From RH-AL1 sp965277355 (GTDB lineage: Bacteria; Pseudomonadota; Alphaproteobacteria; Rhizobiales; Beijerinckiaceae): a DNA stretch of 64,000 nt. Where the stretch lies: assembly GCA_965277355.1 (NCBI GenBank), contig CBDICN010000001.1, forward strand, positions 372,001 through 436,000, in the 5' to 3' direction. The position numbers and the translations under genes are program-made. Below the pieces are notes generated by a model. That model was given only the letters and a program-made list of their open reading frames with translations, was not told the origin of the DNA and did not search any database. This document shows positions 51,143 to 60,758 of this stretch, one piece after another (the first letter of the stretch is position 1; each line of letters begins with the position of its first letter).

Positions 51143-52513
51143 ATGTCAGCGCGTCTCCTGATCGTCGATGACTTCGCCCCGAACCTTAAGCTGTTGGAGG
51201 CCCGTCTCAGTGCGGAATATTTCGATGTGATCACCGCTTCGAACGGCCCCGAGGCTCTGGCCATCTGCTCGCAGGGCCTGTGCGACATCGTCGTCCTCGA
51301 CGTGATGATGCCGGGCATGGACGGCTTCGAAGTCTGCCGTCGCCTGAAGCGCGATCCGAAGCTGCAGCACCTCCCGATCGTCATCGTGACGGCGCTCGAC
51401 GAACCCGCCGACCGCATGCGCGGCCTCGACGCCGGCGCTGACGATTTCCTGACAAAGCCGATCGACGAGCTCGCGCTGATCGCAAGGGTGCGCTCGCTGA
51501 CCAGGCTCAAGGTAGTGCTCGACGAGTTGCGCGCGCGGGCCGACCACTCGCGTCATCTGGGCATTCCCGACGCCCACGTGATCTCGATGCGCGCGGAGGT
51601 GGTGGACGCCAACATCCTCCTCATCGAGGATCGGGCCGCTGTCGCCAAGATGATGAAGGGCGCGCTCGAAACCCTCCACACCGTTCATGTCGAGAGCGAA
51701 CCGCAGGAAGCCCTTTTCAAGGGTGTCGAGGGCAGCTACGATCTGTTCATCGTCTCGCTCGGCCTCACCGGCTACGACGGGTTGAGGCTCTGCTCGCAGT
51801 TTCGCTCCCTTGAGCGCACCCGACATATCCCGATCCTGATCCTGGCCGAGGCGGAAGATCGATCGCGCGTGCTGCGCGGTCTTGATCTCGGCATCAACGA
51901 CTACCTATCGCGCCCCATCGACCACCACGAGTTGATGGCTCGGACGCGAACCCAGCTACGCCGCAAGCGCTACGCCGACTGCCTCCGCGAGAACGTGCAG
52001 GCGACGATCGAGATGGCGGTCGTCGACGTGCTCACCGGCCTGCACAACCGCCGTTTCTTCGACACCAATTTCGCGCCTCTGCTCGGCCAAGCCTGCAACG
52101 CCGATCAACCCTTTTCTCTAATGATTCTCGACATCGATCACTTCAAGCAGGTCAACGACACCTTCGGCCATGACGCCGGCGACCAGATCCTGAAAGCTTT
52201 CGCGACCCGCGTGCGCCGTGTCGTGCGCGCGAGCGATCTCGTCTGCCGACTCGGCGGTGAGGAATTCGCTATCATCATGCCGAACACGCCGATCACCGTC
52301 GCCCAACGTGTCGCCGAACGCGTGCGCGGCGTCATTCAGCGGAACCTGTTCAGCGTTGCCCAGGACAAGCCGCCGATCGCGGTCACTGCCTCAATCGGTC
52401 TCTCGGAACGACGGCAGGCCATTGATCCCGAAGGGCTAATCCGTCGTGCCGATCTCGCGCTCTATCAGTCGAAAAGCGCAGGCCGCAATCGGGTCACGGC
52501 CGACGCCGCCTGA
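51143..52513 (+). CDS. pleD: Diguanylate cyclase response regulator PleD
   Basis: Makes c-di-GMP for the motile-to-sessile switch. 456 residues: receiver 1 (D53 in VVLDVMMPG), receiver 2 (about 155-275), and GGDEF domain (about 285-456) with active site GGEEF (371-375) and inhibitory I-site R362-x-x-D365. Receiver 2 has serine in VSLGLTG in place of the phosphoacceptor aspartate, as expected for the dimerisation adaptor of PleD. It is downstream of divK. The c-di-GMP output could feed exopolysaccharide genes; inference. Confidence 0.95.
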   Translation: MSARLLIVDDFAPNLKLLEARLSAEYFDVITASNGPEALAICSQGLCDIVVLDVMMPGMDGFEVCRRLKRDPKLQHLPIVIVTALDEPADRMRGLDAGADDFLTKPIDELALIARVRSLTRLKVVLDELRARADHSRHLGIPDAHVISMRAEVVDANILLIEDRAAVAKMMKGALETLHTVHVESEPQEALFKGVEGSYDLFIVSLGLTGYDGLRLCSQFRSLERTRHIPILILAEAEDRSRVLRGLDLGINDYLSRPIDHHELMARTRTQLRRKRYADCLRENVQATIEMAVVDVLTGLHNRRFFDTNFAPLLGQACNADQPFSLMILDIDHFKQVNDTFGHDAGDQILKAFATRVRRVVRASDLVCRLGGEEFAIIMPNTPITVAQRVAERVRGVIQRNLFSVAQDKPPIAVTASIGLSERRQAIDPEGLIRRADLALYQSKSAGRNRVTADAA

Positions 52514-52993
52514 GCGGAATAACATCAGCGTCGCGCGATTTTAACCACGCCAATTTACGGTAGATGGATTATGAAGCGCCCTCCGGCGTTTCCAGTTTGC
52601 TTTTCACGTCGGCAGGGCTAACGTCGCCAAGTCGCCGCCGAGAGGACCCGACAATGCGGGACCACGGGTTCGGACGCCGCGTTCGGATCCGGACGGTTTG
52701 GCGCGTAAGTTTCAGGAATACCCTACGGAGTGCTCAGGTCCGCCGCATCTCCTGGGTCCGTGGGGTCGGCCGGTCGGCGGGTGGTTAGGAGTGGCCTCCT
52801 CGTACCATCCGCCGCCGGCCACCATCGGCGGCGGCTCGAGCAGTAGCAACGTGAAAGCGACGGTTGATAGCGCGGTTATGAGGAGCGCTTCCCCCTTTTC
52901 GCGCGGTCATCCAGAATGGCGGTCATCGAGAATCGCGCCCCACTTCCCAATCGAGCCAGCGCGGGCCGGGACGGCAGCGCCGGCCGTGGGACT
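52514..52993 (+). other. 480-bp intergenic region between pleD and rpmG
   Basis: No convincing gene on either strand. Several GC-rich inverted segments occur (for example around 52800-52850), but I cannot match them to a known RNA family. Confidence 0.3.
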
Positions 52994-53161
52994 TTACTTG
53001 ATCTTGGCTTCTTTGAACTCGACGTGCTTGCGCGCGACCGGATCGTATTTCTTGAAGCTCAGCTTGTCGGTCTTCGTCCGCGCGTTCTTCTTCGTGACGT
53101 AAAAATAACCCGTGTCAGCCGACGACACGAGCTTGATTTTGATCATCGCTGCCTTGGCCAT
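52994..53161 (-). CDS. rpmG: 50S ribosomal protein L33
   Basis: A 55-residue ribosomal protein: AMIKIKLVSSADTGYFYVTKKNART, then KLSFKKYDPVARKHVEFKEAKIK, the full L33 consensus. No zinc-binding cysteines, so it is the C-minus type. The 5' leader holds a perfect 17-bp tandem repeat. Confidence 0.96.
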   Translation of the reverse strand: MAKAAMIKIKLVSSADTGYFYVTKKNARTKTDKLSFKKYDPVARKHVEFKEAKIK

Positions 53162-53177
53162 AACACCTTGATCCCAT

Positions 53178-53211
53178 GCTGACTCGAAGGCCCGGCTGAC
53201 TCGAAGGCCCG
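53178..53211. repeat. Perfect 17-bp tandem repeat in the rpmG leader
   Basis: GCTGACTCGAAGGCCCG occurs twice in direct succession, starting 17 bp upstream of the rpmG ATG on the complementary strand. Confidence 0.85.
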
Positions 53212-53274
53212 CAAAAACAAAAACAGCGGACAATCCTCGATGAGGTGCCCGCGGCGACGTCACCATAGGCCCAC

Positions 53275-54540
53275 TCACTCGCGTGTCAAGGAAGGCTCGG
53301 CGCTTGGTACGACGGGCGCGCGAACGATCTGGGCGACGGCAACAACGAGGTAAAGCGCGATCATCGCGGCGATCGACCAGAAGAACCCGCTCGGCGACAG
53401 GGCATCGAGCCCGGCGCCGATAATGGGCGGCCCGGCGAGCATGCCGACCGCGTAAGTCATCACGAACGCGGCGTTGGCGCTGGCGAGGTCGCCGCCGCGG
53501 TAGCTGGCGCCGAGAAGGCCGAGCCCGACCGGGTAGAGGGCGCCGACGCAGCCCCCCCACAGCAGCAGCACGGCCTCGAAGATTACCAGATTACCAACAC
53601 CGACGATGCCGAGAAACGCCGCGCCGACAAAGCCGGCGGCCGCTAGGCCCAAGAGCAGCTTGCGCCGGTCGAGCCGGTCCGCCAGCAGGCCAAGTGGAAG
53701 CTGCAGCGCGCTGTTGCCGAGGATGAACAGGCTTGCGAACAGAGCGCCGTTGGCGATGCCGACTCCGGCCCGCAGGGCATAGACCGCCAGGAGGCTCATG
53801 CCGGCCACCTCGATCGCGCCGTGTAGCAGAGCGGCCAGGGTGGCGACCGGGGCTTCCCGCAGAAAGGTCAGCAGGGTCTTGCGGCTCCGGGTCTTCAGTG
53901 CAGGCGCATCGGCGGCATTCAGCATCAGCGGGCCGGCCGCGCCGATGAACAGCGCGCCGCCGAGTGCGAAGGGCAAGGCACCGGTGGTACCGACGGCCAC
54001 GAGCGCCAGCGGGCCGACCGCAAAACCGGCGGCAAGGCTTGCCACGTAGATACCGATCCACAGGCCGCCGCGCTCGGGCGGCGCGAAGGTGGTGATCCAG
54101 AATTCGCTGAGGACGAACATGACGGTGACGGACGCGCCGACGACGAAACGCAGCGCGAGCCAAGCCGTGTAGCTCGACGTGAGCGTGAAGCCGAGCAGGG
54201 CCGCGCCGCCGAATAACAGCGCGATGAGCAGCACGCGGGCGACACCGATTTTCTGCGCGCACCAGGGAATGAAAGGAGCGATGACGAGAGTCGCCACGCC
54301 GCCCGAGGCGGTATTGAGCCCGATCGCGCGAGCGCTGTAGCCGGCAGAATCGAGCCGAACGGCGATCAGCGCGATGGTGAGAGACAGGCCGCAGCCGACG
54401 ATCGTGGCTACGAGGATCGCGCCGGCCAGGGTTCGGACCGAGCGCGTCGCCTCGGTGATCGGGCGCAGCTTGTCAGGCCGCCGAGCGCTGGGCCGAGGGC
54501 AGCACGAGCGACTGAGCCGCAGCGAGCCGGGGCCCGGCAT
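53275..54540 (-). CDS. MFS transporter (YcaD/sugar-efflux-like)
   Basis: About 421 residues with 12 hydrophobic helices of the major facilitator superfamily. Helix pairs carry ASGGVATLVIAPFIPW, the SEFWITTFAPPERGGLWIGIYV segment and GLLADRLDRRKLLLG. The ERGG...GIYV motif resembles the YcaD-type MFS group. Start is uncertain: ATG 54540 overlaps the upstream DUF983 gene by 68 bp; no nearer ATG, GTG or TTG exists in frame before the first helix. The substrate is unknown. Confidence 0.82.
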   Translation of the reverse strand: MPGPGSLRLSRSCCPRPSARRPDKLRPITEATRSVRTLAGAILVATIVGCGLSLTIALIAVRLDSAGYSARAIGLNTASGGVATLVIAPFIPWCAQKIGVARVLLIALLFGGAALLGFTLTSSYTAWLALRFVVGASVTVMFVLSEFWITTFAPPERGGLWIGIYVASLAAGFAVGPLALVAVGTTGALPFALGGALFIGAAGPLMLNAADAPALKTRSRKTLLTFLREAPVATLAALLHGAIEVAGMSLLAVYALRAGVGIANGALFASLFILGNSALQLPLGLLADRLDRRKLLLGLAAAGFVGAAFLGIVGVGNLVIFEAVLLLWGGCVGALYPVGLGLLGASYRGGDLASANAAFVMTYAVGMLAGPPIIGAGLDALSPSGFFWSIAAMIALYLVVAVAQIVRAPVVPSAEPSLTRE

Positions 54541-54961
54541 GCGCGGTCTCGAACCCGTGCATGCGCAAGGCCCATTGATACGCGACAAGGGCGCCCTTGA
54601 AGATCGGCAACAGCCACAGCGACATGACGATGCAGAGCAGCGGCCACGTCACGAAGTGGAACGCTACTGGCAAGTCCGGCCAAAAATCGTCGACCGTGAA
54701 CATGGCGGCACCAAGGACGTGCCCAACAACGAAGATGGTCAGGTAGGGTGGAAAGTCGTCGGCGCGGTGATGGTGGAATTCTTCGCCGCAAACGGCGCAG
54801 ACCTCGTTCACCTTGAGGTAGGAGTGCAGGATGCGACCATCGCCGCAAGCCGGACACCGTCCGCGCAGACCGCGCTTGATGGCCGACCAGGTCTCACGGC
54901 GCGGTGCCAAATCCAGCGCGCGCCCGTCTCCGGTCTCGAGTTGACGATCGGTAAAGCTCAT
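54473..54961 (-). CDS. DUF983 family protein
   Basis: A 162-residue protein with a zinc-ribbon-like N-terminus (CPACGDG at about 36-42, CAVCGEEFHHH near 55-65) followed by two transmembrane helices (about 75-93 and 101-122). DUF983 family, function unknown. Located between the MFS gene and rnr, a common neighbourhood in Hyphomicrobiales. Confidence 0.85.
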   Translation of the reverse strand: MSFTDRQLETGDGRALDLAPRRETWSAIKRGLRGRCPACGDGRILHSYLKVNEVCAVCGEEFHHHRADDFPPYLTIFVVGHVLGAAMFTVDDFWPDLPVAFHFVTWPLLCIVMSLWLLPIFKGALVAYQWALRMHGFETAHAGPRLAAAQSLVLPSAQRSAA

Positions 54962-55014
54962 CGTCAGAATAATTCCATAAAAGCCTGAGATCCCACGTAA
55001 ATTAGCTAGACTAT

Positions 55015-57333
55015 CTATCGTCTTGCGCCAGAGGACCGAACGTCACGGCCGCGTATCGCGCCGCTCCCCCTCCGGCGTCGCCGCTCGGCGCTGGTCGATT
55101 CGTCGGCCCGATCCGCCAGTTCGAAACGAAGGGCGCCAGCGAACGGCGCAGCTTCCACCAGCCTGACGCGGATCGGATCGCCAAGCCGGAGGACCGAACC
55201 AGAGCGCGAGCCGGTCAGCGCATGATGCGCCTCCTGGTAACGGAAGTATTCGTCACCCAGCGTCGCGGCGGGAACGAACCCGTCGGCTCCAGTCTCGGCA
55301 AGCTTAACAAAGAGTCCGGCGCGGGTCACCCCGGCGATGCGGCCGGTGAACGTCGCGCCGATCTGGCCGGCGAGATGACCGGCGATGAGCCGGTCGATGG
55401 TCTCGCGCTCCGCAGCCATCGCCCGGCGCTCCGCCGCCGAGATCTTCTCCGCGATATCCGCCATCTCGTCCTTGCCCATGTCCGGCAACCCGTCGTTGCC
55501 GAGCTTCTCCGCCCGGATCAAGGCGCGATGGACGATGAGATCCGCATAGCGGCGGATCGGAGAAGTGAAATGCGCGTAGCGGCGCAAGTGCAAGCCGAAG
55601 TGCCCGTAATTGTCGGCGCTGTACTCGGCCTGAGCCTGGCTGCGCAAGACCACGTCGTTGACGATCTGCTCGTGCTCGGTGCCGCGCACTTTGGTGAGGA
55701 TCCCGTTGAACTGCGCGGTCGTGATGACCTGCCCCTTCGCGAGCTTGATCCCGATCGTCTGCAGGAACTCGGACAGGTTGTGCAGCTTCTCGAGGCTCGG
55801 CTCGGCATGGGCGCGGTAGACTAGCTGCTGGCGCCGCTCCTCCAAGAGCTCGGCAGCAGCGACGTTCGCGAGGATCATGCACTCCTCGATCAGCCGGTGC
55901 GCTTCGAGCCGTTCCAGCGTAACGATGGTGGCCACCGCGCCGTCGTTGTCGAGCAGTATTTTGCGTTCGGGCAGGTCGAGATCGAGCGGGGCGCGCCGTT
56001 CCCGCTGCTGCTTCAGTGCGGCGTAGGCGGCGTAGAGCGGCCGCAGTACCGGCTCAAGCAGCGGCAACGTCGTCTTGTCGGGCGCGTCGTCGATCGCCGC
56101 CTGCGCCTGCGCGTAGGCGAGCTTGGCGCGCGAGCGCATCATGATGCGGTGCAGGCTGTGGCGTCGCTTGCGGCCGTGCGCGTCGAGGATCATGCGCATC
56201 GCCAGCGCCGGGCGGTCCTCGCCGGCGCGCAGCGAGCAGAGGTCGTTCGAGATGCGCTCCGGCAGCATCGGCACAACACGGTCGGGGAAGTACACCGAAT
56301 TGCCGCGTTCCAGCGCTTCCCGGTCGAGCGCCGAGCGGGGTCGCACGTAGGCGGCGACATCGGCGATGGCCACGGTGAGCACGAAGCCACCCGGATTGGC
56401 CGGGTCGCGGTCGGGCTCGGCGAAGACCGCGTCGTCGTGGTCCTTGGCGTCCGGCGGATCGATGGTGATCAGCGGCAGGTCGCGCCAGTCCTCGCGTCCC
56501 TCCATCGTCATCGGATGCGCCGCGTCCGCCTCGGCGATCGTCGCCGCCTGGAAGAGGTTAGGGATCTTGTGGGTGTGGATCGCGATGAGGCTCACCGCTT
56601 TCTCGCTGGCGTAGGTGCCGATGCGTTCGCGCACCTTGGCGAGGGGCAAGCCGAGCCGGCTCGAGGCGAGCACGTCGACCGCGACGATGTCGCCGTCCCG
56701 CGCCTCGCCCTCGTCGCCCTCGCGCACGGCGAAGGCGCCGCGGTTCGCCGTCTTCTTGTCGACGGGGAAGATCTGACCGCCGGAACCTGGACCCGCGCGG
56801 AAAATGCCGAGCACCTGTGTGCGGGCCTTCGCGAGCACCTTGACGATCCGGCCCGTGTAGCCGGGCTCGGCCGGTCCGGCGTCGCGGATGATTTCGGTGC
56901 GCACCAGCGCGCGGTCGCCGAGTCCCGGCAGCGCGCCGGGGCTGCGCGCGTTGCGCCGTGCCCCCGGCATATGCAGCACGATCGTCGGGGCGCGGCCTTG
57001 CGCCTCGGCCCAGTCCACCGGCCTCGCTAGAAGGTCGCCGTCGCGATCGCGGGTGTACACTTCGGCGACGATCGTCGGCGGCAGCACACCCGGCCGCGTC
57101 AGCGTCTTGCGCCGTCGCTCGACGGAGCCTTCCGCTTCCAGCTCCTTCAGGACCCGCTTCAGACCGATCTTGTCGGCCCCCTTGATCTGGAAGGCGCGGG
57201 CAATTTCGCGCTTGCCGATCTTGGTCGGCGCGCGCTCGCCGGCCGTCTCCCGCTCGCGCGCGACGAAGGCTAGGATCTCCTCGCGGGAGGGGAGAGGGAC
57301 GGACGGAGCCTCGGCCTTGGTTTTCTTGGTCAC
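55015..57333 (-). CDS. rnr: Ribonuclease R
   Basis: Processive 3'-5' exoribonuclease that degrades structured RNA; about 772 residues. N-terminal winged helix and cold-shock domains lead to the RNB catalytic domain with ITIDPPDAKDHDDAVFAE (metal-binding aspartates) and YAHFTSPIRRYADLIVHRAL, then a C-terminal S1 domain (FTGRIAGVTRAGLFVKLAETGADGFVP) and a basic tail. The start is taken as GTG 57333 (VTKKTKAEAP); an upstream in-frame ATG (57438) would run through a palindromic repeat. It follows topA on the same strand. Confidence 0.93.
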   Translation of the reverse strand: MTKKTKAEAPSVPLPSREEILAFVARERETAGERAPTKIGKREIARAFQIKGADKIGLKRVLKELEAEGSVERRRKTLTRPGVLPPTIVAEVYTRDRDGDLLARPVDWAEAQGRAPTIVLHMPGARRNARSPGALPGLGDRALVRTEIIRDAGPAEPGYTGRIVKVLAKARTQVLGIFRAGPGSGGQIFPVDKKTANRGAFAVREGDEGEARDGDIVAVDVLASSRLGLPLAKVRERIGTYASEKAVSLIAIHTHKIPNLFQAATIAEADAAHPMTMEGREDWRDLPLITIDPPDAKDHDDAVFAEPDRDPANPGGFVLTVAIADVAAYVRPRSALDREALERGNSVYFPDRVVPMLPERISNDLCSLRAGEDRPALAMRMILDAHGRKRRHSLHRIMMRSRAKLAYAQAQAAIDDAPDKTTLPLLEPVLRPLYAAYAALKQQRERRAPLDLDLPERKILLDNDGAVATIVTLERLEAHRLIEECMILANVAAAELLEERRQQLVYRAHAEPSLEKLHNLSEFLQTIGIKLAKGQVITTAQFNGILTKVRGTEHEQIVNDVVLRSQAQAEYSADNYGHFGLHLRRYAHFTSPIRRYADLIVHRALIRAEKLGNDGLPDMGKDEMADIAEKISAAERRAMAAERETIDRLIAGHLAGQIGATFTGRIAGVTRAGLFVKLAETGADGFVPAATLGDEYFRYQEAHHALTGSRSGSVLRLGDPIRVRLVEAAPFAGALRFELADRADESTSAERRRRRGSGAIRGRDVRSSGARR

Positions 57334-57346
57334 TGGTCTCGGCTCC

Positions 57347-57494
57347 CCCTCTCCCGACCGCGGGCGAAGGTGGCCCGACGGGGTCGGGTCGGATGAGGGA
57401 ACTCTCGGCCGCTCCGACCCGTGTACCTCAAGCGGCACAGGCCCTCAACCCACCGCGCTCCGCAGGGACACCTTCTCCCGCGGGCGGGAGAAGG
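57347..57494. repeat. 148-bp intergenic palindrome between topA and rnr
   Basis: Two ~53-bp arms form an imperfect inverted repeat: the left arm starts CCCTCTCCCGACCGCGGGCG, and the complement of the right arm starts CCTTCTCCCGCCCGCGGGAG, both ending in GATGAGGG/GTTGAGGG. This matches the class of dispersed repeats that flank genes in Rhizobiales. Confidence 0.8.
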
Positions 57495-57523
57495 ATCGCG
57501 CGCATCATTCCAGTCGAACGACC

Positions 57524-60358
57524 TCAAGCTTTTTTCGCCTTGGCCGCCGGCGCCCTCTTCGCCGGCGCCTTCTTTGCCGGGCCTGGAGCGGTCACTTTCG
57601 TGGCGGCCTTCTTCGCCGCGGGCTTCTTCTTCGGAGTGCCAGCGCCGTCCTTATCCTCGATCAGCCGAAAGGCCTCTTCGAGGCTCAGGCTTTCCGGCAA
57701 CATGTCTCGCTTAAGTGTCGCGTTCGTCTTGCCATGATTGACGTAGGCTCCGAAGCGGCCCTGGCGCACGGTGATCGCGCCGCCTTGCGGATGCTCCCCG
57801 AGCAGCCGCCCCTGCGCCGCGCCGCCGCCGGAGCCTTCGCCGCTCGCCTTTGCGGCCAGCATGGCGATCGCCTCCTCGAGCGTGAAGGTTGTCGGGTCGG
57901 CGTCCTTCGGCAGAGTCGCGTTGACCTTGCCGTGATTGACGTAGGGTCCGTAGCGCCCGGCCTTGAGCGCGACCGCGCCGCCGGACGGATGCTCGCCAAG
58001 CACCTTGCCGGCCTGCTCGCCGCCACCGAAACGCCGGCCGGTCAGCCCGCTCTCCTTGGCGACGATGAGATCGATCGCCCTGTTGCCGCCGATCGTCAGC
58101 ACGTCGTCATCCTTGCCGAGGTTCGCGTAGGTCTTGGCGTGCTGCACGTAAGGCCCATAGCGCCCGAGCGCGGCGAGGATCGGCTGCTTGGTTTCCGGAT
58201 GGCTCGCCACCTCACGCGGCAGCGACAGGAGCGCTAACGCCTGCTCCAAGGTGACGTGCGCCGGCGCCAGCCCCTTCGGCAGCGAGGAGCGCTTCGGCTT
58301 CTCGCCCTCGGCCGGCTCGCCGAGCTGGATGTAGGGACCGAAACGACCGTCGCGCAGCGTCACCTCGAGCTCGCTCGAGGGGTCGAGGCCGAGCACCTTC
58401 GGGCCGCCGGCCTCCGCCTCGATGCCGTCAGCTTGCCCGATCTGGCGCGTGTACTTGCACTCGGGATAGTTCGAACAGCCGATGAAAGCGCCGAACTTGC
58501 CGAGCTTCAGCGACAGCTGCCCGGTGCCACAGGTCTGGCACTGACGCGGATCGCCGCCGTCCTCGCGCTGCGGGAAGATGTGGGGTCCGAGCACCTCGTT
58601 GAGGTTGTCGAGCACTTCCGTCGTGCGCAGGTCCTTGGTACCGCCCACCGCTTCCGAGAAGTCCGCCCAGAAGTCGCGCAGGACCTCCTTCCAATCGATC
58701 TCGTGGTTGGAGATTTGGTCGAGCTTCTCTTCGAGGTCGGCGGTGAAGTCGTAGCCGACGTAGCGGGCGAAGAAGCTCTCGAGGAAGGCGGTGACGAGCC
58801 GGCCCTTGTCCTCCGGCACCAGCCGCTTCTTGTCGAGGCGCACGTATTCGCGCGCCTTCAAGGTCTGGATCGTCGGGTCGTAGGTCGAGGGCCGGCCGAT
58901 GCCGAGTTCCTCCATCCGCTTGACGATGGTCGCTTCGGTAAAGCGCGGCGGCGGCTCGGTATGATGCTGGTCCGCCTCCACCTTCCCCTTGGCGAGCGGG
59001 TCGCCATCGGCCATCGGCGGCAGGCGCGAGCCCTCTTCTTCCTCGCCGGCACCGGCGTCGTCGCGGCCTTCCTGGTAGAGTTTTAGGAAGCCGTCAAACT
59101 TGATGACCTGGCCGTTGGCGCGCAGCTCGAGATTGCGTTCGCCGGACTCGGCGAGGATGTCGACGGTGGTGCGCTCAAGATCGGCCGATTCCATCTGGCT
59201 CGCCACCGTGCGGGTCCAGATGAGCTCGTAGAGCCGAGCGAGGTCAGGCTCCATCGTGCGAGCCACCTGCTTGGGCAGGCGTGCCAACTCCGTTGGGCGT
59301 ACCGCCTCATGCGCTTCCTGCGCGTTCTTCGCCTTGACCGTGTACTTGCGCGGCGCTTTCGGCACGTAGCGGTCGCCGAATTCCTTGCCGATCACCCGCC
59401 GCGCGCCATGCACCGCCTCCGGCGCCATGTCGACGCCATCCGTGCGCATGTAAGTAATGAGCCCGATCGTCTCGCCGCCGATGTCGACACCCTCGTAGAG
59501 GCGCTGCGCGAGCTGCATGGTGCGGTTCGGCGGAAAGCCGAGTTTGCGGGAGGCCTCCTGCTGCATCGTCGAGGTGGTGAACGGCGGGTAGGGGTTGCGC
59601 CGTGCCGGCTTGGCCTCGACCTTGGTGACGGAATAGGCGCCCTTCTCCAGCGATGCCTGCAGGGCCCGCGCCTCCGCCTCGGTCTTGATGTCGAGCCGGC
59701 CGAGTTTCTCGCCGTCGGCGCCGACGAGGCGGGCCGCGAAAGTGCCCCCGTCCTTGGTCTTCAGCGAGGCGATCAGCGACCAGTATTCCTGGCGGACGAA
59801 TTTTTCAATCTCGAGCTCGCGCTCGCAGATGATGCGCAGCGTCACCGATTGTACGCGGCCGGCGGAACGCGCTCCGGGCAGCTTGCGCCACAACACCGGC
59901 GAGAGCGTGAAGCCGACCAGATAATCGAGGGCGCGGCGGGCGAGATAGGCGTCGACGAGGGCGGCGTCGATTTCTCGGGGGCGGGTCATCGCCTCACTGA
60001 CCGCCGCCTTGGTGATGGCGTTGAAGGTGACGCGGGACACCTTGACGTCCTTGAGCACCTTCTTGATCTTGAGAACCTCGAGCACGTGCCAGGAGATGGC
60101 TTCGCCTTCACGGTCGGGGTCGGTCGCGAGGATGACGCCGTCCGATCCCTTCACCGCCTTGGCGATGGCGCTCATGCGCTGGGCGGATTTGGTGTCGACG
60201 TCCCATATCATCGCGAAATCGTCGGCGGGATCGACCGAGCCGTCCTTTGACGGCAGGTCCCGGATGTGACCGTACGAGGCGTAGACCTCGTAGCCTTTCC
60301 CCAGATATTTGTTGATCGTCTTGGCCTTGGCGGGCGACTCGACGATGACGACTTCCAT
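57524..60358 (-). CDS. topA: DNA topoisomerase I
   Basis: Type IA topoisomerase relaxing negative supercoils; 944 residues. Toprim domain at the N-terminus (VIVESPAKAKTINKYLG, DPDREGEAISWH), active-site tyrosine in IGLITYMRTDG, and a single C4 zinc finger (CQTCGTG and CSNYPECKY). Several GRYGPYV-type repeats follow (about 690-905), then a lysine/alanine-rich tail. The alphaproteobacterial repeat layout is normal. It begins the topA-rnr-DUF983-MFS group. The dprA gene often found upstream of it is absent here. Confidence 0.97.
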   Translation of the reverse strand: MEVVIVESPAKAKTINKYLGKGYEVYASYGHIRDLPSKDGSVDPADDFAMIWDVDTKSAQRMSAIAKAVKGSDGVILATDPDREGEAISWHVLEVLKIKKVLKDVKVSRVTFNAITKAAVSEAMTRPREIDAALVDAYLARRALDYLVGFTLSPVLWRKLPGARSAGRVQSVTLRIICERELEIEKFVRQEYWSLIASLKTKDGGTFAARLVGADGEKLGRLDIKTEAEARALQASLEKGAYSVTKVEAKPARRNPYPPFTTSTMQQEASRKLGFPPNRTMQLAQRLYEGVDIGGETIGLITYMRTDGVDMAPEAVHGARRVIGKEFGDRYVPKAPRKYTVKAKNAQEAHEAVRPTELARLPKQVARTMEPDLARLYELIWTRTVASQMESADLERTTVDILAESGERNLELRANGQVIKFDGFLKLYQEGRDDAGAGEEEEGSRLPPMADGDPLAKGKVEADQHHTEPPPRFTEATIVKRMEELGIGRPSTYDPTIQTLKAREYVRLDKKRLVPEDKGRLVTAFLESFFARYVGYDFTADLEEKLDQISNHEIDWKEVLRDFWADFSEAVGGTKDLRTTEVLDNLNEVLGPHIFPQREDGGDPRQCQTCGTGQLSLKLGKFGAFIGCSNYPECKYTRQIGQADGIEAEAGGPKVLGLDPSSELEVTLRDGRFGPYIQLGEPAEGEKPKRSSLPKGLAPAHVTLEQALALLSLPREVASHPETKQPILAALGRYGPYVQHAKTYANLGKDDDVLTIGGNRAIDLIVAKESGLTGRRFGGGEQAGKVLGEHPSGGAVALKAGRYGPYVNHGKVNATLPKDADPTTFTLEEAIAMLAAKASGEGSGGGAAQGRLLGEHPQGGAITVRQGRFGAYVNHGKTNATLKRDMLPESLSLEEAFRLIEDKDGAGTPKKKPAAKKAATKVTAPGPAKKAPAKRAPAAKAKKA

Positions 60359-60758
60359 CTAGTTTCCTTGATCAGAGGCTGGCGTCGCGGATCTCGCCCA
60401 TGACGAACCCGTCTTCAGGACGAACATCAGCGGAACACGACTGGCATATGGTGAGCGCGTTCGGCCGTGCCAGCGGCGGCCGGACGCCCGGGTCGAAGCC
60501 GGCCTAAGGGCGATTGACCGGCCTTGCAATGGGTCTCATTGGCTAGGGCGACGCGACCGTCTCGGCAGGTTGCCCGCAATTTCCTCGTGATGGCGCGCGT
60601 TTCAGATGGAAGGCGCAGAACCTTGGCCTGCGAGGATCGAGGCACTGGAGACTTGCGGAACAAACGCGGCGAGGGCCGGGGTTCGGGCAAGCAATCTGAT
60701 GGGATTCCTGGCCCGCGATTTGCTCGTGCGGCACTCAAGCATTGGTGGAGTCTGTCGG
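60359..60758 (+). other. 400-bp divergent intergenic region (topA / FNT)
   Basis: No credible gene. It should hold promoters for topA and the FNT channel gene. The open frame continues upstream of the chosen FNT start, so a longer FNT N-terminus cannot be excluded. Confidence 0.3.

Noticed and set aside
52514..52993. Structured RNA (tmRNA, RNase P or 6S) between pleD and rpmG
   Set aside because: I could not find the conserved core sequences of these RNAs; only generic GC-rich inverted segments are visible.
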